7,950 nt of DNA from Deltaproteobacteria bacterium (GTDB lineage Bacteria > Myxococcota > Polyangia > Haliangiales > Haliangiaceae). Location: assembly GCA_018262455.1 (NCBI GenBank), contig JAGSPR010000318.1, positions 1-7,950 on the forward strand, written 5' to 3'. Both the position numbers and the translations under genes were made by a program. Numbering within the stretch: the first letter of the stretch is position 1; every line of letters begins with the position of its first letter. Of this stretch, positions 1 to 5,998 are shown one piece after another. Below the pieces are notes generated by a model. The model worked only from the letters and a program-made list of their open reading frames with translations. It did not search any database and was not told the DNA's origin.

Positions 1-1002
1 GGTTCGTTCCTGCGCTTCCTGCTCGATCGCCACGGCGCCGCGAAGCTGCGCGCGGTCTACCACAACGGCGGCGACTTCGAGGACGCCTACGGAGTCCCGC
101 GCTCGCAGCTCGAGGCGGAGTGGCGCGCCATGCTCGAGACCATCGACATCCCCGCCTCGGTGGTGAAGGCCTCGCAGGAGCGGTTCCGCCGGACCAGCGT
201 GTTCGTGCGGCCGTGCGCCCACGCGATCGCCAAGCGCCGCCAGCATGCCTTCGAGACCTTTGCCGAGGGCGATCGCCCCCACGCGGTCGCCCTGATGCGC
301 GAGGTCTGCGGCGATGCGCCCGAGGAGCCGCGCTACCAGCTCGAGCTCGGCGACTTCCTGCACAGCGGCGACGACGCCGAGCGCGCCGAGGCGAAGACCG
401 TGTGGAACGGCCTCGCCAACGACGACGAGCACGTCACGTCCTCGCTCCGCGCGCAGGCCTACGAGCGCCTCGCGCGGGTCGCGGGCAGCAGTGGCGAGCT
501 CGACCGTGCGCGCGCGCTGGTCGCCGCCGGACGCGCGCTGCCGCTCGATCCCAACGAGCGCCGTCAGCTCGACGCGATGGGGTTCGCGCTCGCGCACCGC
601 GGTCGCGCGGGAGACGCGCTGCGCCGCTACTTCTTCCCGGCCCCCGGCGACCCCGCCCCCAGCGCACCGGGCGGCCGGATGATCGAAGCGGCGCTCGCGG
701 CGGTGGCGGCCGAGCCCGAGCTCGGGTTCGCGCACTACCTGCTCGGGCTCCAGCGCGCGAGCCAGTCGGACTGGGCGGGCGCCGCGACCGAGCTCGAGCG
801 TGCGCTGGGGCGCGAGCTGCCCGGGTTGCCGTTCGTCCGCAACGCGGCGCGCCGGCTCGCGATCGTCGCCTATCGCACCGGCGACCGCTCGAAGCTCGCG
901 ATCGCGACCACGACGCTATCGTCCTCGACGATGACGACCGGAGATCGACTGCTCGCGAAGGACTGGCAGGACCGGATCGCGTTCGACGATCGGCGACGCT
1001 AG
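1..1002 (+). CDS. C-terminal part of a peptidase-MA-like (gluzincin) TPR protein, 5' end outside the window
   Basis: The frame is open from base 1 to the TAG at 1000-1002, giving 333 codons with no stop, so the gene begins upstream of the window. An internal ATG at 130 exists, but the codons before it read GSFLRFLLDRHGAAKLRAVY and then DFEDAYGVPRSQLEAEWRAML. This pattern (GSF-RFL-DR-G--KLR, then AYG----LE-EWRA-L) ends many peptidase-MA-like metallopeptidase domains, so the true protein includes it. The zinc-binding HExxH would lie upstream and is not visible. After about residue 60 the chain is helical and alanine/arginine-rich with TPR-like spacing, for example the helices around residues 80-120, 150-200 and 225-290. 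This fits the TPR tails common on such proteins in Myxococcota. Catalytic activity cannot be judged from this fragment. The coding call is firm; the family call is a pattern match from memory. Confidence 0.8.
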   Translation, partial: GSFLRFLLDRHGAAKLRAVYHNGGDFEDAYGVPRSQLEAEWRAMLETIDIPASVVKASQERFRRTSVFVRPCAHAIAKRRQHAFETFAEGDRPHAVALMREVCGDAPEEPRYQLELGDFLHSGDDAERAEAKTVWNGLANDDEHVTSSLRAQAYERLARVAGSSGELDRARALVAAGRALPLDPNERRQLDAMGFALAHRGRAGDALRRYFFPAPGDPAPSAPGGRMIEAALAAVAAEPELGFAHYLLGLQRASQSDWAGAATELERALGRELPGLPFVRNAARRLAIVAYRTGDRSKLAIATTTLSSSTMTTGDRLLAKDWQDRIAFDDRRR

Positions 1003-1005
1003 CCG

Positions 1006-1506
1006 CTACATCCCGCTGAGGAACATCCAGCGCCGGCCGTCCCACTCGAGGACGAGCTGGTTCTGATCGCGCTTGTCAGGGCGAGCGGGCTTGCCGAACG
1101 CGTTGGTGACGGTGAAGCTCGCATCGATCAGGATGTCGACCGCGGCGCGGCAGCCCTTCTTGAGGTCTCCCGTGCACTGCTGGTGGACGCCAACGTAGCG
1201 CAGCGAGTAGCGGATGTCGGTCGCCTTGGGCAGCCGGGTCAGCAGCACGTTGCGCAGGCCGGCGTAGCCGTAGTCATCGCTCCCCGATGGCGTCCCGCTG
1301 TCTTCCCAGTACTGGGGATGCGCCATCAGCATCAGCGCATCGGCATCGGCACGCTCGACCGCGAGGCGATATTCCTCGCAGGCGTCGAGCACGGCCTTGT
1401 TCGGATTCGAGTACGGAATCCGGGTGCCCGCGACGAACGTCTGCTTCTTGGCGCAACCCGCGAACGCCAGGGTGGTCGCTATGACGAGGAACAAACGGTT
1501 CTGCAT
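1006..1506 (-). CDS. NTF2-like (SnoaL/DUF4440-type fold) lipoprotein, 166 aa
   Basis: The N-terminus MQNRLFLVIATTLAFAGC is a lipoprotein signal: a short basic start, a hydrophobic core and a lipobox ending in Cys18, so the mature protein is probably anchored in the inner or outer membrane. The rest (about residues 36-166) looks like a small cone-shaped NTF2-like domain: an opening helix (AVLDACEEYRLAVERADADALMLMAHPQYW), a DDYGYAGL segment, then alternating strands ending in QLVLEWDGRRWMFLSGM. Such domains bind small ligands or act as assembly modules, and no catalytic residues can be assigned. The ATG at 1506 has no clear Shine-Dalgarno. The gene lies 47 bp downstream of thrB on the same strand and may be co-transcribed with it or use its own promoter (see 1551-1579). 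Its stop is 3 bp from that of the convergent gene. Its C-terminal strand resembles the orphaned tail at 5939-5998. Confidence 0.85.
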   Translation of the reverse strand: MQNRLFLVIATTLAFAGCAKKQTFVAGTRIPYSNPNKAVLDACEEYRLAVERADADALMLMAHPQYWEDSGTPSGSDDYGYAGLRNVLLTRLPKATDIRYSLRYVGVHQQCTGDLKKGCRAAVDILIDASFTVTNAFGKPARPDKRDQNQLVLEWDGRRWMFLSGM

Positions 1507-1550
1507 GTGTCGCGAGCTGGGCGTGCTGCACGGAGTGCGCCAGCGCCGCG

Positions 1551-1579
1551 ACGCTACAACACCGAGCTAAGTTGGCCAA
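1551..1579 (-). promoter_or_regulatory. Candidate sigma-70-type promoter for the NTF2-like lipoprotein
   Basis: Read on the minus strand, TTGGCC (1579-1574) is followed by exactly 17 nt and then TAGCGT (1556-1551). The first matches TTGACA at 4 of 6 positions. The second matches TATAAT at the three best-conserved positions (T, A and final T). The element overlaps the 3' end of thrB and would give a leader of about 35-40 nt. Matches this weak arise by chance, so this is only a candidate. Confidence 0.25.
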
Positions 1580-2528
1580 GTGCTGGGCCTCTCCAAGCTT
1601 CGCTACGCGCCAGAAAGGCACGGAAGTCCTTGTCGGGGTTGTCGACCCTTGCCAAATAGACATCGGTGATGCGCGTGATCGTGAACCGCGCCGCCGCGGC
1701 TCGCACTTCTATAGGCAGCGCGGCGCGATCGCCGACGGTCAGCGGGCGACGCTGCTGGTAGCCGGCGAGCAAGGCCGCGGCGAGATCGATCCGCGGCCCG
1801 TCGGTCCAGCACCAGTCGTTGATGCAGACCGCGAGGTCGTAGGCCAGGCTGCCCCCGGAGGCCTGCTCGAAGTCGAGCAGCGCGACCACGCGCGCGCCCT
1901 GCCACAGCACGTTGTCGCGAAACAGGTCGCCGTGGATGATCCCGGTCGTCGCACCCCCGCGGATCGCGGCGGCGGCGGACAGGATCGAGAGCTCCTCCCC
2001 GAGCAGCGCGATCGCGTGGGCGAGGGCTGGATCGCCGTGCGTCGCGAAGCTCTGGTAGCGCGCGACCAGGTGGTCGTGATCGTAGATGCTGCCGCGCCGC
2101 CACGACGCTGGCAGCTCCAGGCCGACCCGGTGCAGCGCCGCGAGCTCGGACCCGAGCTGGCTGGCGAGCTCGGGCGTGACCTCGTGCGCCGCGAGGTGTC
2201 GGCCCTCGCGCCACGGGAACACGCTGACCCACTTGCCGTGGGTGCCGGCGAGCAGCGCGTAGGGCCTGCCATCGCCCGCCGCGATCGGTGGCGGGGTCAC
2301 CACCCCACCTTTGGCGAGCGCCTCGACCAGCCGTGCTTCCCACGCGACATCGACCTCGGCCTTGCCCTCGTTGACGCGGACGAACCAGCGTCCGCGCTCG
2401 GTCTCGATCGAGTAATTCGAGTTGATCGTCCCGGCCGCGATCGGCTCGGCGTGCGTCACGGTGCCGAGCCCGAAGGTCGCCGCCAGCGCGGCAAGCTCGG
2501 CGTGGTCCAGCTGCGTGAACACCCCCAC
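1554..2528 (-). CDS. thrB: Homoserine kinase type II (ThrB, APH/choline-kinase fold), 324 aa
   Basis: It phosphorylates L-homoserine with ATP to O-phospho-L-homoserine, the penultimate step of threonine synthesis, in the cytoplasm. The protein opens with GVFTQLDHAEL, typical of this family. An N-lobe nucleotide-binding loop follows (IAAGTINSNYSIET, about residues 30-43). The aminoglycoside-phosphotransferase-like catalytic loop is HGDLFRDN at 199-206, the metal-binding LLDFE is at 217-221, and the diagnostic ThrB stretch AYDLAVCINDWCW is at 229-241, followed by LLAGYQQRRPLT. The length of 324 is close to the roughly 316 of proteobacterial ThrB. The GTG at 2528 is chosen because family similarity begins at the next codon; the frame stays open upstream to 2702, but that part is low-complexity and runs antisense into the sigma gene. 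It is divergent from the sigma factor with a 46-bp gap and no Shine-Dalgarno. A related sugar/choline kinase is less likely given the INDWC motif. Confidence 0.88.
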   Translation of the reverse strand: MGVFTQLDHAELAALAATFGLGTVTHAEPIAAGTINSNYSIETERGRWFVRVNEGKAEVDVAWEARLVEALAKGGVVTPPPIAAGDGRPYALLAGTHGKWVSVFPWREGRHLAAHEVTPELASQLGSELAALHRVGLELPASWRRGSIYDHDHLVARYQSFATHGDPALAHAIALLGEELSILSAAAAIRGGATTGIIHGDLFRDNVLWQGARVVALLDFEQASGGSLAYDLAVCINDWCWTDGPRIDLAAALLAGYQQRRPLTVGDRAALPIEVRAAAARFTITRITDVYLARVDNPDKDFRAFLARSEAWRGPALGQLSSVL

Positions 2529-2534
2529 GCGGCG

Positions 2535-2568
2535 AACGTACCAGCAACCACCAGGCTTGCGGTACGTT
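2535..2568. promoter_or_regulatory. Mirror-symmetric dyad between thrB and the sigma gene (shared operator, paired -10 elements or hairpin)
   Basis: AACGTACC at 2535-2542 and its exact reverse complement GGTACGTT at 2561-2568 flank an 18-bp spacer. A nested GCAA (2544-2547) and TTGC (2557-2560) extend the symmetry with one unpaired base. Each outer edge is exactly 6 nt from a GTG start: 2528 for thrB and 2575 for the sigma gene. Read outward, each arm gives TACGTT at -12 to -7 relative to the start codon, where a -10 hexamer of a leaderless transcript would sit. No convincing -35 was found for either. It could equally be a dimeric repressor site or an RNA hairpin masking the start regions. 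The symmetry is seen directly; the function is inferred. Confidence 0.45.
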
Positions 2569-2574
2569 GCCTCC

Positions 2575-3264
2575 GTGGACGGGTCGGAGCGCACGCGATT
2601 GGTCGAGGACCACCTGGAGCTGGCGCGCCGCGCTGCCGCCATGATCTTCCCCCGGGTCCGCCAGCACGTCGAGCTCGACGAGCTCGTCGCGCTCGGCAAC
2701 ATGGGCCTCGCCGAGGCGGCCGCGCGCTACGATCCCGCCCGCGGCGCCTCGTTCTCGACGTTCGCCTGGTACCGCGTGCAGGGCTCGATCATGGACGGCC
2801 TGCGACGCAACACCCAGCTGCCCCGCCGCGTGTGGGCCAAGCTGGTGGCGCTGCGGGCCGCGAGCGCCTACCTCGAGCACCAGGGCGAGCGTGACGCCGG
2901 GGCCGCGGCCGGGGGCATCGCGCCCGCCGCGAAGGCGGATGCGCTCGCCGCGATCCAGAAGGCGATGTCGGCGATCCGGACGATGTACGTCACCTCGCTC
3001 GACGGCTTGCGCGACGCCGGCTTCGAGCCCGCGAGCGGTGCGCCCGGGATCACCGAGCAGCTCGATCTCGGGCGGCTCTCGAGCCGGCTCCGCGAAGCGC
3101 TCGAGCAGCTCCCCGAGCGCGAGCGCGCGCTGCTCACCAAGCATTACTGGGAGGGCAAGAACCTGCTCGAGGCCGGCGAGGAGCTCGGCATCTCGAAGTC
3201 GTGGGCGAGCCGGCTCCATGCCCAGGCCGTCGACCGGTTGCGCGCGATCGTCGACGATTCCTAG
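2575..3264 (+). CDS. FliA/WhiG-type (group 3) sigma-70 family sigma factor, 229 aa
   Basis: This is an RNA polymerase sigma subunit that directs transcription from an alternative promoter class. Region 2 spans about residues 8-82, with DELVALGNMGLAEAAARYDP and then FSTFAWYRVQGSIMDGLRR, the core-binding and -10-recognition helices typical of FliA. A shortened, alanine/glycine-rich region 3 follows (about 83-165), keeping the MYVTSLDGL segment. Region 4 (about 168-225) has LEQLPERERALLTKHYWEGKNL and the helix-turn-helix GEELGISKSWASRLHAQAVDRLR. The length of 229 compares with about 239 for E. coli FliA. The GTG at 2575 is chosen because it leaves the first helix of region 2 intact and clears thrB; the ATG at 2641 would delete part of that helix. 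No flagellar gene or FlgM-like anti-sigma is visible, so the regulon is unknown and I give no symbol. No Shine-Dalgarno is seen; see the dyad at 2535-2568. Confidence 0.9.
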   Translation: MDGSERTRLVEDHLELARRAAAMIFPRVRQHVELDELVALGNMGLAEAAARYDPARGASFSTFAWYRVQGSIMDGLRRNTQLPRRVWAKLVALRAASAYLEHQGERDAGAAAGGIAPAAKADALAAIQKAMSAIRTMYVTSLDGLRDAGFEPASGAPGITEQLDLGRLSSRLREALEQLPERERALLTKHYWEGKNLLEAGEELGISKSWASRLHAQAVDRLRAIVDDS

Positions 3265-3310
3265 CGAAAAAGCGTGGGCAGGATTGTCGCACCGCATCGG
3301 CGAGCCGCGA

Positions 3311-3316
3311 GATACT
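3311..3316 (+). promoter_or_regulatory. Candidate -10 element upstream of the CapA-family gene
   Basis: GATACT matches TATAAT at 4 of 6 positions and ends 7 nt before the ATG at 3324, where no Shine-Dalgarno is visible. A TTGTCG at 3284-3289 could be a -35, but the 21-bp spacing is too long for a standard promoter. Weak evidence; listed because similar hexamers precede three other starts in this window. Confidence 0.2.
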
Positions 3317-3323
3317 GCGCCGC

Positions 3324-5222
3324 ATGCGCGCGCTCGTGGGTCTCGTCCTCGTGGCTGGCTGTGGCAACACCGCCAGCTCGTCCACGCCGCAACCCACCGG
3401 ATCGCAGACGCAGGTCACGCCGAGCGCTTCGGGCTCCGCCGTGGTCGCGCCCCCGGTCACCCCCGCACCTGCGAAGCCGCCCGTCGTCGCGCCGGCGGTT
3501 GTCGAATGTGCGCCCGGCGTGCCGGCGGCCGCCTGCGCGATCCAGGGCGGGCTGCGGATCTGCAAGGACGGCGATTCCGATCGCGTCGGCGAGTGGCGCT
3601 ACGCGCTGATCGCACCGTCGTTCGCGCCGATCGAGGATCTGCCCGCCGACAAGCTGACCGCGGCATGGCAAGGCCAGCCCGGCGCGATCGCGCTGGCCGC
3701 GACGACCGAGACCCAGACCGCGCTCACGGCGCTGCTCGGCCCGGGCAAGCTCGCCACGCTCGCGCCCGGCGCTCGCCCGACCGTCGACGACAAGCACTGG
3801 GCGATCGTCCCGGCGTCCGAGCTGAGCCCGTACTGGAAGGTCATCACCGTCGCCGGCAAGCATCCGCTCGATGCCCCGCCCGATCCGCTCGCCGTCCCGC
3901 TGTGCAGCCCGTCCAAGGTCGCCGTCCGCAACATCGATCCGGCGCGCGTCACCACGATCGGGATGACGGGCGTCACCGCGATCACGCGCAACATGGCGAA
4001 GCTGATGAACGAGAAGGGCGTGCTCTATCCGCTGACCGCGGTCGAGCCGTGGCTCGCCAGCGTCGACTACGTCCACGTCAGCAACGAGGTCTCGTTCGTC
4101 CCGAAATGCGACGCCGGCGTCGATCCGCGGACGATGTCGTTCTGCTCCAAGGAGAGCTACATGGAGCTGCTCGAGAAGTCTCACGTCAAGATCGTCGAGA
4201 TGACGGGCAGCCACCTGTCCAACTACGGCCAGAAGTGGATCCCGTACACGCTCGACATGTACGACAAGCGCGGCTGGATGTACTTCGGCGGCGGCCGCAA
4301 CCAGATCGAGGCCGCGATGCCCAAGGTGATCGAGCACCACGGCAACAAGCTCGTGTTCTTCGGCTGCAACATGGTGCGGACGACGTCGAAGGTCGTCAGC
4401 TCCGGCCCCGACACCGCCGCCTGCGACCTCGACCGCATGGGCTGGGAGATCCGCGACTACAAGAAGCGCGGCTATCTCCCGATCGTCTCGATCCAGCACG
4501 AGGAGGTCTATCGCTACGATCCGCCCGACGTGGTCGTCGAGGACCTGCGCGACCTCGCCGAGTCCGGCGCCGCGTTCGTGATGGGCAGCCAGGCGCACTC
4601 CCCGCACCCGTGGGAGATGCACCACGGCGCGTACGTCCACTACGGTCCTGGCAACTTCTACTTCGATCTCGGCGCGATCACCGTCCGCGACGCCGCCGCC
4701 GACAAGCTGTACTTCCACGACGGCAAGCTGCTCACCGTCGGTCACCTCTACACGCGCTGCGAGGAGGGCGGCAAGCCGCGCCTGCTCGGCAAGAACGAGC
4801 GCGCCGAGTTCCTCCGCCTGATGGCCGCGGCCCAGGCCAAGCTGCCGAAGGCCAAGCCGTGGGCCGCGCCGCGAGTCGCCGACGAGGGCCGAGAGCGCCC
4901 CGACTCGATCCTCGTCCGCAGCATCGTCGTGCCGTTCACCGTCCGCGTCCCCGCCAAGCTCGAGCCGGGCAAGAAGTACCCGCTCGTCATCGGCGCCGCG
5001 AGCGGCGGGAAGATCGAGGCCGGCGGACCGTCCCCCGCGAACGACAACGTGTATGTCGTCATCCCGAAGAAGGCAAAGCTCGCGATCGACAAGGTCACCG
5101 AGTACATGGTCGGCAAGTACGCGATCGATCCCGGCGCGATCATCGTCGACGGCAAGCCTTATGTGGGTGGCAGGCCCGAATCCACCACCGCGACGCCCAA
5201 GCGGAAGCAAACGCAGCGTTAG
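3324..5222 (+). CDS. CapA/PgsA-family (PGA_cap metallophosphatase fold) lipoprotein with C-terminal extension, 632 aa
   Basis: The signal MRALVGLVLVAGC ends in a lipobox (LVAGC, Cys13), followed by a Ser/Thr/Pro/Ala linker to about residue 60. Residues about 88-205 (YALIAPSFAPIEDLPADKL, then AWQG, then WAIVPASELSPYWKVITVAG) resemble the periplasmic-binding-protein-like domain found before some CapA domains. The CapA domain spans about 209-460: IGMTGVTAITR (211-222), DYVHVSNEVSF (248-258), VEMTGSHLSNYG (291-302), SIQHEEVYRY (389-398), GSQAHSPHPWE (421-431) and GPGNFYFD (441-448). CapA/PgsA proteins take part in poly-gamma-glutamate or capsule export, but many are uncharacterised, and no capBC partner is present here. 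Residues 527-617 form an extra domain resembling the start of an alpha/beta hydrolase without its serine. The ATG is chosen because the lipoprotein signal starts there; the frame extends further upstream, into the sigma gene, without any such signal. The gap from the sigma gene is 59 bp. Confidence 0.85.
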   Translation: MRALVGLVLVAGCGNTASSSTPQPTGSQTQVTPSASGSAVVAPPVTPAPAKPPVVAPAVVECAPGVPAAACAIQGGLRICKDGDSDRVGEWRYALIAPSFAPIEDLPADKLTAAWQGQPGAIALAATTETQTALTALLGPGKLATLAPGARPTVDDKHWAIVPASELSPYWKVITVAGKHPLDAPPDPLAVPLCSPSKVAVRNIDPARVTTIGMTGVTAITRNMAKLMNEKGVLYPLTAVEPWLASVDYVHVSNEVSFVPKCDAGVDPRTMSFCSKESYMELLEKSHVKIVEMTGSHLSNYGQKWIPYTLDMYDKRGWMYFGGGRNQIEAAMPKVIEHHGNKLVFFGCNMVRTTSKVVSSGPDTAACDLDRMGWEIRDYKKRGYLPIVSIQHEEVYRYDPPDVVVEDLRDLAESGAAFVMGSQAHSPHPWEMHHGAYVHYGPGNFYFDLGAITVRDAAADKLYFHDGKLLTVGHLYTRCEEGGKPRLLGKNERAEFLRLMAAAQAKLPKAKPWAAPRVADEGRERPDSILVRSIVVPFTVRVPAKLEPGKKYPLVIGAASGGKIEAGGPSPANDNVYVVIPKKAKLAIDKVTEYMVGKYAIDPGAIIVDGKPYVGGRPESTTATPKRKQTQR

Positions 5223-5244
5223 CCGCGCTGAATGGTCGCGGTGG

Positions 5245-5250
5245 TAGAGT
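5245..5250 (+). promoter_or_regulatory. Candidate -10 element of the DUF4304 gene
   Basis: TAGAGT, preceded by GG, ends exactly 6 nt before the ATG at 5257. This is the same placement as GGTACGTT before thrB and before the sigma gene. The gene lacks a clear Shine-Dalgarno, so a leaderless transcript is possible. No -35 was recognised. Confidence 0.25.
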
Positions 5251-5256
5251 CCTCGG

Positions 5257-5823
5257 ATGTCTGCACGGGCAACCGTGTCCAAGTTGGTAACGTCGAGTAT
5301 CGCTCCGCTGTTGCGGGCCGCCGGGTTTCGCAAGCAAGCGCTCACACTTGAACGGCGCCGCGGTGACGTCACGCAGATCGTGAACGTTCAGGTCTCTCAC
5401 GGCGGCAGCTCGTTCTACGTGAATGTCGGGCTGGTATTCGACGCGATCAGCGCACTCGACGCAGACGAGACTGGCTCGATCGTCCTCGGAAAGCATGTGG
5501 TGCATTTCGGCGCACGACTGCACGAGCTCGTACCTGGCCTGCCGGGCGAGTGGGAGGCCAGCGACGCCGAGGCCGGCGACCACCTGCGACGCGCGCTTGA
5601 AGAGGTTGTCACCAAGCTCGATTGCATCGACAGCACCCGCGCGATGTTGAACGCTTTCGTCCTCGACAACGGCTTCGAGAAGCTGCTGCGCGCGCAACTG
5701 AAATGGACCGCCGGGGATCGGGCGGGCGCACGAACGGATCTCGAAGCGGTCGCACGCGAGTTCGCTGATCGCCAGGGATGCGGCGTCAAGGAACTCGCGG
5801 AGCGCGCAGGCATTTGCACGTAA
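5257..5823 (+). CDS. DUF4304 domain protein, 188 aa
   Basis: The N-terminal half matches the DUF4304 pattern: a helix ending in LLRAAGFRKQALTLERRRGDVTQIVNVQVS (about residues 18-47), that is, a G-F-K stretch followed by a strand ending V-N-Q, and then FYVNVGLVF (53-61). No signal peptide or membrane segment is visible, so it is probably cytoplasmic. The C-terminal third (about 110-185) is helical. The family has no established biochemical function. The gene follows the CapA gene by 34 bp and could be read through from it or use its own promoter. By eye its codons are less G/C-biased at third positions than those of its neighbours (for instance TTG, GTA, CTT and GAA near the start), which may mean recent acquisition. 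The stop is TAA at 5821-5823. Confidence 0.75.
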   Translation: MSARATVSKLVTSSIAPLLRAAGFRKQALTLERRRGDVTQIVNVQVSHGGSSFYVNVGLVFDAISALDADETGSIVLGKHVVHFGARLHELVPGLPGEWEASDAEAGDHLRRALEEVVTKLDCIDSTRAMLNAFVLDNGFEKLLRAQLKWTAGDRAGARTDLEAVAREFADRQGCGVKELAERAGICT

Positions 5824-5860
5824 GCGACGGCATGCTTGCGGGCTCCAGGCAGCCGGCGGA

Positions 5861-5876
5861 GGCGACGGCGGTCGCC
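5861..5876. terminator. Small GC-rich hairpin in the convergent gap, weak terminator candidate
   Basis: GGCGAC, loop GGCG, then GTCGCC form a perfect 6-bp stem in the 115-bp gap between the DUF4304 gene and the minus-strand lipoprotein tail. No T-run follows on either strand, so intrinsic termination is doubtful. Short GC stems are frequent in DNA of this composition. Nothing else coding was recognised in 5824-5938. Confidence 0.2.
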
Positions 5877-5938
5877 ATCCCGTGGCCCGACGAGCCGCGT
5901 GCGCTGGTGCGCCAGTACCGGGACAACGACTTCGCCGC

Positions 5939-5998
5939 TCACACGCCGCTGTCGAGGATGTACCAGCGACCGTCCTTGCGCGCGAGCTCGAGCGAGTC
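5939..5998 (-). pseudogene. Orphaned C-terminal tail of the lipoprotein gene at 5999-6277
   Basis: Read on the minus strand, immediately after the TAG at 6001-5999 and in the same frame, 19 sense codons follow and encode DSLELARKDGRWYILDSGV, ending in TGA at 5941-5939. Nearly every codon ends in G or C (only one ends in T), the signature of real coding sequence in this genome. The residues look like the final beta-strands of an NTF2-like domain and resemble the end of the lipoprotein at 1006-1506 (LVLEWDGRRWMFLSGM). The simplest reading is that these codons belonged to the preceding gene until a nonsense change split it. Sequencing error or stop-codon readthrough are alternatives. Confidence 0.65.

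Noticed and set aside
2529..2702. Upstream extension of thrB to the ATG at 2702
   Set aside because: The extra residues are Ser/Arg-rich, run antisense into the sigma gene and lack family similarity, while the GTG at 2528 fits the family start.
1603..3297. Long minus-strand open frame through thrB and antisense to the sigma gene
   Set aside because: It is in a different frame from ThrB and has no recognisable domain.
2891..5290. Very long plus-strand open frame overlapping the sigma and CapA genes
   Set aside because: It is out of frame with two well-recognised proteins, is arginine-rich with no domain, and exists because GC-rich DNA rarely makes stops in alternate frames.
3261..5372. Long minus-strand open frame antisense to CapA
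   Set aside because: The product is a low-complexity mix of Ala, Arg, Asp and Val with no motif. The sense strand carries clear CapA motifs.
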